A stretch of 5,137 nucleotides of DNA from assembly GCA_049509915.1 (NCBI GenBank), contig JBEKZL010000403.1, positions 1-5,137 of the forward strand, given 5' to 3'. The notes beneath the pieces are model-generated. The model made no database searches. It was not told the origin of the DNA and saw only the letters and a program-made list of their open reading frames with translations. Of the stretch, positions 1 to 5,137 are shown piece by piece (the first letter of the stretch is position 1; every line of letters starts with the position of its first letter). The stretch is from JBEKYD01 sp049509915. Lineage in GTDB: Bacteria > Acidobacteriota > Terriglobia > Bryobacterales > Bryobacteraceae. The position numbers and the translations under genes are program-made.

Positions 1-1
1 G

Positions 2-2041
2 GCCGCGGAGGCGATTCCGCTGGTCGCATGGCGCGTGCGCAACGTAGGGGAAGCCCGCAGCCGGCTGGTGATGGAGAACCTGCCGCTGTGCGCCAACTGC
101 CATTCGTTTTCCGCCGACGGCAAGACCATGGGAATGGATCTGGACGGCCTCGAGGGTAACCGGGGGATGTACATCCTGGCGCCGGTGGCGCCCGCGATGG
201 CGATCCGCAACGAGGATGTGATTCAGTGGAGGTCGGCGGAAGGCAAGCTGAAAGGCAACGTTCGCATCGGTTTTATGTCGCAGGTTTCCCCGGACGGGCG
301 GTACGTGGCGACCACCATCAACCCCGCCTCACTGGCTGCCGGCTCCGGCCAACCGCCCAGCAACTATTACGTCGCCAATTTCAAAGACTACCGTTACCTT
401 CAGGTGTTTTATCCGGCGCGCGGGATTTTGAGCTGGTACAGCCGCCAAACCGGGGTGCTGCAGCCGCTCGCCGGCGCCGACGACCGGCGGTTTGTGCAGA
501 TGGGCGCCGTCTGGAGCCCGGACGGAGAGTTCCTGGTATTTGCCCGCGCCGAAGCTACCGATCCGAATCCACATGGCGTGCCTCTGGCCAAATTCGCCAA
601 CGATCCGAACGAGCTCCAACTCCAATACGACCTCTACCGGGTTCCATTCCACAACGGCCGGGGAGGCTTGCCGGAGCCGATCGCCGGCGCGTCGCGGAAC
701 GGCAGGAGCAATACCTTTCCCAAGGTATCGCCCGACGGGCGGTGGATCGTGTTCGTCGAATGCCGCAACGGGGAGCTGATGCGTCCCGACAGCCAGTTGT
801 ACATTGTTCCCGCCGCGGGCGGCGAGGCGCGGCGGATGCGCTGCAACACGCCGCAGATGAATTCGTGGCACAGCTTTTCACCCAATGGCCGCTGGCTGGC
901 GTTTTCGTCCAAGAGCCGGTCGCCTTACACCCAGATGTATCTCACCCACATCGACGCGGATGGCAATGACAGCCCGGCCATCCTGATTGAGAACGCCACG
1001 GCGGCCAACCGGGCGGTGAACATTCCGGAGTTTGTCAACGTGCGACCGGATGGGTTGCGGCAAATCGGCGGCCCGGTGATCGACTATTACCGGCTGGTTG
1101 ACAGCGCCATGTATCTGCAGAAGAGAGGCGCGTACGAGGCATCCGCCGCGAAATGGCGGGAAGTGCTGGCGCTCGACCCCGACGACGAAGCGGCGCACCG
1201 CAGCCTGGCGAGCTTGCTGCTGATGACCGGCCACCGGGAGGAGGCCGCGGTTCATTTCAGGAACGCGACTGAGATGAAACTTCGTGCGGCGATTGAGGCC
1301 GATCCCGCGTCGGCTCGGGGATACAACGATTTCGGCGCGATGTTGGTCGAGAACGGGCGGGTGGAGGAAGCCCTGGCGCAATTCGAGAAGGCCGTCGGGC
1401 TGAAACCGGAGTACGCCGCCGCGCGCGCGAACCTGGGCGCCGCGCTAGCGAAGTTAGGAAGGCCGGACGAGGCGCTGGTTCAACTGACCAATGCCGTGGC
1501 CACCGACGCCTGGTATGCGCCCGCGCACTACAATCTGGGATTGGTTTTGAGCCAGCGCGGGGATGAGCAGGGAGCCATCCGGGAATGGCGGCGCGCGCTG
1601 GACCTCGACCCGAAATATGCCGAGGCTCACGATCGGCTGGGCGACGCGCTCGCGGCGCAAGGGCGGACGGCGGAGGCCCTGGCCCACTGGCGCGAGAGTA
1701 TCGAACTGCAGCCGAACAACGCACCCACGCTGCGGCGGGCGGCCTGGACGCTGGCGACCTCACCGGTGACGGCCATCCGCAATGGCGAGGACGCGCTTCG
1801 GTTCGCGGTACGGGCGATTGAAGTGTCCGGCGGAAACGACGCGCGCCTGCTGGACACGCTGGCGGCGGCATACGCCGAGAAGGGGCAATTCGCCGACGCG
1901 GCGCTGACCGCGCGCCGGGCTCTGGCACGGGCCAGGCAGGAGAACCAGCCCGCCCTGGCGGCCGGCATCGGGGCCAGGATCGCGTTGTACGACGCGGGCC
2001 AACCGTTTCGCGACCCCATCTCGGCGCCGATAGCCCCGTGA
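2..2041 (+). CDS. PD40 beta-propeller / TPR protein with a CxxCH haem motif (5' partial)
   Basis: The frame is open from base 2 to the TGA at 2039-2041. The GTG at 35 is only the first possible start inside the window; coding-like sequence continues upstream of it and no signal peptide is visible, so the true start is probably outside. Residues here are numbered from that GTG. C19-A-N-C22-H23 is a c-type haem attachment motif. It runs directly into FSADGKTMGMDL, which resembles a PD40/TolB blade signature. Further blade signatures are SPDGRYV (85-91), WSPDGEFLVF (160-169), SPDGRWIVF (232-240) and FSPNGRWLAF (281-290). From about residue 350 to 635 there are roughly eight TPR-like units, several with the 34-residue period and a closing Pro (382, 424, 458, 526, 560); the second unit has about eight extra residues near 409-424. 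The C-terminus (636-668) is Pro/Ala-rich. Such proteins are usually exported, since haem attachment and TolB-like propellers are extracytoplasmic. A scaffolding or redox-linked role is inferred; substrate and partners are unknown. Confidence 0.85.
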   Translation, partial: AAEAIPLVAWRVRNVGEARSRLVMENLPLCANCHSFSADGKTMGMDLDGLEGNRGMYILAPVAPAMAIRNEDVIQWRSAEGKLKGNVRIGFMSQVSPDGRYVATTINPASLAAGSGQPPSNYYVANFKDYRYLQVFYPARGILSWYSRQTGVLQPLAGADDRRFVQMGAVWSPDGEFLVFARAEATDPNPHGVPLAKFANDPNELQLQYDLYRVPFHNGRGGLPEPIAGASRNGRSNTFPKVSPDGRWIVFVECRNGELMRPDSQLYIVPAAGGEARRMRCNTPQMNSWHSFSPNGRWLAFSSKSRSPYTQMYLTHIDADGNDSPAILIENATAANRAVNIPEFVNVRPDGLRQIGGPVIDYYRLVDSAMYLQKRGAYEASAAKWREVLALDPDDEAAHRSLASLLLMTGHREEAAVHFRNATEMKLRAAIEADPASARGYNDFGAMLVENGRVEEALAQFEKAVGLKPEYAAARANLGAALAKLGRPDEALVQLTNAVATDAWYAPAHYNLGLVLSQRGDEQGAIREWRRALDLDPKYAEAHDRLGDALAAQGRTAEALAHWRESIELQPNNAPTLRRAAWTLATSPVTAIRNGEDALRFAVRAIEVSGGNDARLLDTLAAAYAEKGQFADAALTARRALARARQENQPALAAGIGARIALYDAGQPFRDPISAPIAP

Positions 2042-2050
2042 GCCGGTGCG

Positions 2051-2070
2051 TGGCGCGATCCCGTGCGCCA
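2051..2070 (+). terminator. Small hairpin after the propeller/TPR gene; possible weak terminator
   Basis: TGGCGC (2051-2056) and GCGCCA (2065-2070) are perfect 6-base complementary arms around an 8-base loop, starting 10 bases after the stop of the upstream gene. The sequence that follows (AACAAAGGCG) has no T-run, so this does not meet the intrinsic-terminator pattern. It may be a 3'-end stabilising stem, or chance in GC-rich DNA. Confidence 0.25.
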
Positions 2071-2130
2071 AACAAAGGCGGTTGCCAACGGGAAATATAG
2101 TACCGTAAGGAGTTAAGAACTGGCGGCTTG

Positions 2131-2139
2131 TGATACACT
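2131..2139 (+). promoter_or_regulatory. Candidate extended -10 promoter element upstream of the response regulator
   Basis: The 161-base gap 2042-2202 is more AT-rich than its flanks from about 2091 onward. TGA followed by TACACT (2131-2139) fits the extended -10 pattern TGnTAnnnT and lies about 64 bases before the regulator ATG. No good -35 hexamer sits 16-18 bases upstream; the nearest is the poor GTTAAG at 2112. Other -10-like strings in the gap are TATAGT (2096-2101) and TAAAAT (2157-2162), also without a convincing -35. The regulator probably has its own promoter here, but which element is used cannot be decided by eye. Confidence 0.3.
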
Positions 2140-2182
2140 TTGGCGAACCCATGGGATAAAATGGAAACCCTGGTTAGGCACG

Positions 2183-2189
2183 AAAGGAG
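2183..2189 (+). promoter_or_regulatory. Shine-Dalgarno site of the response regulator
   Basis: AAAGGAG lies upstream of the ATG at 2203 with 13 bases between, longer than the usual 5-9. It is the only strong purine-rich site near this start. An in-frame TAG (2200-2202) sits directly before the ATG, so translation in this frame cannot begin further upstream, and the next in-frame starts would remove the receiver's first strand. Confidence 0.65.
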
Positions 2190-2202
2190 TTACCGCGAAT
2201 AG

Positions 2203-2853
2203 ATGTCACCCGCCACTGCCAAGACCCAACCCAGGCTGTCGGTCCTCGTCGTCGACGACTCTCTGCTGATCCGGATGGCATTGAAGCAACTGATTGCCGA
2301 GGAGTACCGGGGAGTAGTTTTCGGGGAGGCGCGTAGCGGCGAGGAGGCTTTGGCCCTGCTCCCGAAACAGCAATGGAGTCTGGTGATCATCGATATCAGT
2401 CTCCCGGATCAAGATGCGTTCTCGCTGTTAGAGAAGATTTGCAACAGCTATGCCGGGACCGAGTCCCGCGTGCTTATGTTGGGAACGCATGGCGACGACC
2501 TTTGCGCCACGCGCGCCATGCGGCTTGGGGCGGCGGGCTATGTTTCCACCAGCTTGGGCCGCCGGGATCTGCTGCAGGCATTCAGGAACGTGCTGGTGGG
2601 CAAGAAGTTTTTCGATGAACCATTGTCCCGGGACGTGGCGCCGAAACGGGAGGCTTTGCGGGCCAATCTCTCGGCTCGGGAGTACGAGGTCCTGCTGGCG
2701 TTTGCGCGGGGGAAGCAGACCTCCGAGATTGCGCTGGACCTGAATCTGAGCAGCCGGACGATCAGTACGTTCAAGCGGCGCATGTTTAATAAGCTGCAAC
2801 TTAACTCGACCGCCGACCTGGTCCGCTACGCGATCGACCATAAGCTCGCCTGA
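2203..2853 (+). CDS. NarL/FixJ-family response regulator with atypical receiver (LuxR-type HTH)
   Basis: This 216-residue protein has the standard two-domain length and order. The receiver spans about residues 12-135: the acidic pair D18-D19 follows the first strand (LSVLVVDD) and D64 in VIIDISLPD is the expected phospho-acceptor. The C-terminal LuxR/GerE DNA-binding domain is at about 153-216, from LSAREYEVLLAFARGK through the recognition helix SSRTISTFKRRMFNKL to the final helix ADLVRYAIDH. That form is closest to the UvrY/BvgA style of NarL-type regulators. The receiver departs from the family at two switch positions. The Thr/Ser after the fourth strand is Gly94 (VLMLG, though Thr95 is adjacent). 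The Lys normally in GY(L)LKD, 22 residues later, is Thr116 (GYVSTS). Asp phosphorylation may still occur, but the usual conformational coupling should be impaired or different. No histidine kinase lies alongside, so it is an orphan in this window. It converges with the minus-strand genes 11 bases beyond its stop. Its target genes are unknown. Confidence 0.92.
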   Translation: MSPATAKTQPRLSVLVVDDSLLIRMALKQLIAEEYRGVVFGEARSGEEALALLPKQQWSLVIIDISLPDQDAFSLLEKICNSYAGTESRVLMLGTHGDDLCATRAMRLGAAGYVSTSLGRRDLLQAFRNVLVGKKFFDEPLSRDVAPKREALRANLSAREYEVLLAFARGKQTSEIALDLNLSSRTISTFKRRMFNKLQLNSTADLVRYAIDHKLA

Positions 2854-2864
2854 TCGGGCTCCGG

Positions 2865-3779
2865 CTACTTCCCCAGCATATTTTGGATGAAGGACCGCTC
2901 TATGGGCCAGTAACCGTCGACGCGTTTTCCTTCGGGGCGAAAGGATCCGGAGGTCAGCACGCCGCTCAGGTCCGATGGGTTGAGCTTCTGGTTCTCGCGG
3001 GCGATCATGTCGCGCAGAAGCCGTGTGACGCGGGTGAGTTCCAGCGCGACATCCGCCGCGTCGGTTTCATTGCGGCAGGTTACCGTCATGCGGGCGGCGA
3101 AACGATTTCCATCCGGCGTCAGCGTGAGAGTGAGGTTTTGGGCCTGTCCGAGGCCGCTGGCGAACATGCGCGTTCCTTCGGGAAGATCCGTGCTGGACTT
3201 GAGGATGCCGACCGGCACGGAGAGCCAGAGCGGGGCATTGGGCGCCTCCGGTCCCTTGCCGATGGCGACATTCTGCAGGCGCAACGCGGCCGTGCTGTCC
3301 GTGCTGACGGCCATCCCCATCAGATTGCGCTGGAGCGGGAAAAAGGAGATCTGGCGATCCTCCGCGCTGCCTTTCATGCTGCAAAAGGCGTTGTAGCAAT
3401 CCCCGCCCTGGAGGGACACGTAGGATTGCAGGCTCTTCCAGTCGAACCGGCCGCGCACCAACAGATACTTGGCGGTAGGGGTGAAAGCCAGAATGGCGCC
3501 ATCCAGATCCTGCCTCCAATCGAAATCGGTCTGGTGGACAAACGCCTGGTAATCGGGCTCTTCGGCGACTTTTGAATCCTCCAGCGCCTGCAGGATCCCG
3601 GAGTTGCGCAGAGCCGCGAAATCGATCCCCACCACCAGCGAATCCGCCACCGGGAGGCGCCGCAGCAGAGTGGAATTGGTAAGGTCGCGGTCGTGGTACC
3701 ACAGTACGCCGGCGATCACACCGCCGCAAACCGCCGCTACGGCAAACAACAGGAGCCAAGCCCTGGTATTCGGATTCAC
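2865..3779 (-). CDS. Conserved single-pass membrane protein of unknown function
   Basis: The protein has 304 residues, starting at a GTG (complement of 3777-3779) and ending at TAG (complement of 2865-2867). Residues 8-28 form one hydrophobic segment after a short basic start, so it is probably membrane-anchored with the rest (about 275 residues) outside the cytoplasm. C18 does not fit a lipobox because Val precedes it. The soluble part has a segment DSLVVGIDFAALRNSGIL (46-63), an aromatic/acidic stretch around TDFDWRQDLDGAILAF (84-99), a Cys pair C128/C133 in DCYNAFC that could form a disulfide, and a C-terminal YWPIERSF segment. I know no named domain for it. It resembles unnamed proteins I associate with Acidobacteriota, from memory and unchecked. 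The start lies 10 bases after the aroF stop with no clear Shine-Dalgarno, which suggests co-transcription and perhaps coupled translation. No upstream in-frame ATG, GTG or TTG gives a longer protein. Nothing indicates an enzymatic role. Confidence 0.85.
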   Translation of the reverse strand: MNPNTRAWLLLFAVAAVCGGVIAGVLWYHDRDLTNSTLLRRLPVADSLVVGIDFAALRNSGILQALEDSKVAEEPDYQAFVHQTDFDWRQDLDGAILAFTPTAKYLLVRGRFDWKSLQSYVSLQGGDCYNAFCSMKGSAEDRQISFFPLQRNLMGMAVSTDSTAALRLQNVAIGKGPEAPNAPLWLSVPVGILKSSTDLPEGTRMFASGLGQAQNLTLTLTPDGNRFAARMTVTCRNETDAADVALELTRVTRLLRDMIARENQKLNPSDLSGVLTSGSFRPEGKRVDGYWPIERSFIQNMLGK

Positions 3780-3789
3780 GAATCGAGTA

Positions 3790-4845
<1,056 letters not shown>

Positions 4846-4851
4846 AGATCC

Positions 4852-4881
4852 AGCATACACATTAAGGCGGTAAAAACACAA
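4852..4881 (-). promoter_or_regulatory. Weak candidate promoter of aroF
   Basis: Reading the minus strand, TTGTGT (4881-4876) and TATGCT (4857-4852) are separated by 18 bases. They match the sigma-70 consensus at 3 of 6 and 4 of 6 positions. Transcription would begin close to the aroF ATG at 4845, implying a very short or leaderless message, in keeping with the missing Shine-Dalgarno. The -35-like hexamer lies inside one arm of the inverted repeat 4876-4911. Read-through from the upstream gene is an equally possible source of aroF message. Confidence 0.25.
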
Positions 4882-4911
4882 GTTAAGATCATTTAATTCA
4901 TTTACTTGTGT
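4876..4911. repeat. Inverted repeat with 8-bp perfect arms in the aroF leader (operator- or attenuator-like)
   Basis: ACACAAGT (4876-4883) and ACTTGTGT (4904-4911) are exact reverse complements, 28 bases apart centre to centre, around a 20-base AT-rich spacer that contains the sequence ATTTA twice. On the minus strand the second arm is followed by TTTT (4875-4872), giving the shape of a weak terminator or attenuator stem. As DNA, two half-sites about 2.7 helical turns apart could bind a regulator. The region is clearly AT-rich against GC-rich neighbours. Which role applies, if any, cannot be told from the sequence alone. Confidence 0.5.
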
Positions 4912-4912
4912 G

Positions 4913-4930
4913 CACCACCAAATGGCGGTG
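4913..4930 (-). terminator. Hairpin immediately after the fibronectin-III gene stop codon
   Basis: On the minus strand CACCGCC, ATTT, GGTGGTG follows directly on the TAA at 4933-4931. As RNA it forms a 7-bp stem with one G-U pair and a 4-base loop. No U-run follows, so it is not a classic intrinsic terminator; it may protect the 3' end or work with the inverted repeat just downstream. Confidence 0.4.
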
Positions 4931-5137
4931 TTATTGGATCGTGGCCGCGGCCGTTTGCGAAGGTTGACTAGTCTTGCCGCCGGAGCCGACGGCAACCACC
5001 TGGTAGCGATAAGGCACCCGGCGCCGCACGGCGCGATCCGAGTACGAGGGAACGCCCTCGACGTCGCCGATTTTGGCGAACGGACCGTCGCCCTCGGCGC
5101 GCTCGACGCGGTAGGCGGCGATATCGACGTCAGGATT
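4931..5137 (-). CDS. C-terminal end of a fibronectin type III domain protein (5' partial)
   Basis: A minus-strand frame is open from the window edge to TAA (complement of 4931-4933), giving the last 68 residues of a protein whose start lies beyond base 5137. The residues read like the second half of a fibronectin type III domain: DIAAYRVERAEGDGPFAKIG (5-24) is the paired-strand region with the usual Tyr and the VER pattern, SYSDRAV (31-37) is the turn, and PYRYQVVAVGSGGKTSQPS (42-60) is the Tyr-rich F and G strand region. A Thr/Ala-rich tail ends the protein. Such domains are common in exported binding or lipoproteins, but no signal peptide can be seen because the N-terminus is missing. It lies upstream of aroF on the same strand with an 85-base gap, so it may share a transcript with it. 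Substrate and function are unknown. Confidence 0.8.
   Translation of the reverse strand, partial: NPDVDIAAYRVERAEGDGPFAKIGDVEGVPSYSDRAVRRRVPYRYQVVAVGSGGKTSQPSQTAAATIQ

Noticed and set aside
35..37. GTG as the true start of the propeller/TPR gene
   Set aside because: The frame stays open to the window edge with plausible coding residues before it, and the expected signal peptide is missing, so the gene is truncated by the window.
1257..2138. 293-residue minus-strand open frame opposite the TPR region
   Set aside because: Its Arg/Pro-rich translation is typical of a GC-rich complementary frame, and the plus strand carries clear TPRs.
2148..2155. CCCATGGG palindrome as an operator
   Set aside because: A single 8-base palindrome with no second copy nearby and no clear relation to a promoter is not enough.
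2042..2202. Riboswitch upstream of the response regulator
   Set aside because: I could not match the gap to a known riboswitch core, and no long conserved-looking stem is present.
2843..2860. Hairpin AGCTCG / CGGGCT spanning the response regulator stop as a terminator
   Set aside because: The stem is only 6 pairs including one G-U, and no T-run follows on either strand, so it could easily be chance.
4846..4995. In-frame 50-residue N-terminal extension of aroF
   Set aside because: It overlaps the fibronectin gene in another frame, is unlike the family, and the ATG at 4845 gives the usual N-terminus and length.

Overview
The window is high-GC chromosomal DNA with one complete biosynthetic gene, one regulator, one conserved protein of unknown function, and a truncated gene at each edge. 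The left-edge protein joins a CxxCH haem motif, PD40 (TolB-like) blades and TPRs. The right edge carries the C-terminus of a fibronectin-III protein, followed by a type I-beta DAHP synthase. This mix, the GC-rich coding bias and the style of the unknown membrane protein suggest an Acidobacteriota genome, perhaps near Solibacter/Bryobacter. That placement is inferred from recalled family resemblance; no rRNA or other marker gene is present.

Layout. Bases 2-2041 (+) encode the 5'-truncated haem-motif/beta-propeller/TPR protein, probably exported. A 161-base gap (2042-2202) holds a small hairpin, AT-rich promoter-like sequence and a clear ribosome binding site. Bases 2203-2853 (+) encode a NarL/FixJ-type response regulator whose receiver keeps the acidic pocket and phospho-acceptor Asp but lacks the usual Thr/Ser and Lys switch residues. 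Eleven bases later it meets the convergent minus-strand block.

The minus-strand block reads right to left: a fibronectin type III protein C-terminus (5137-4931), an 85-base AT-rich intergenic region (4930-4846), aroF for DAHP synthase (4845-3790), then a 304-residue single-pass membrane protein (3779-2865) starting 10 bases after the aroF stop. The last two genes look co-transcribed and possibly translationally coupled. The gap before aroF is the densest non-coding region: a 7-bp hairpin right after the fibronectin gene stop, an 8-bp perfect inverted repeat with a 20-base spacer, a weak promoter-like pair, and a 16-codon ORF whose stop overlaps the aroF start codon.

AroF makes the first committed intermediate of the shikimate pathway. 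Nothing in the sequence ties the plus-strand genes to that pathway. I see no RNA genes, mobile elements, CRISPR arrays or prophage genes. I did not find a convincing new multi-gene system. The best leads are the aroF leader, the atypical receiver, the haem-motif/propeller/TPR fusion and the unknown membrane protein coupled to aroF.
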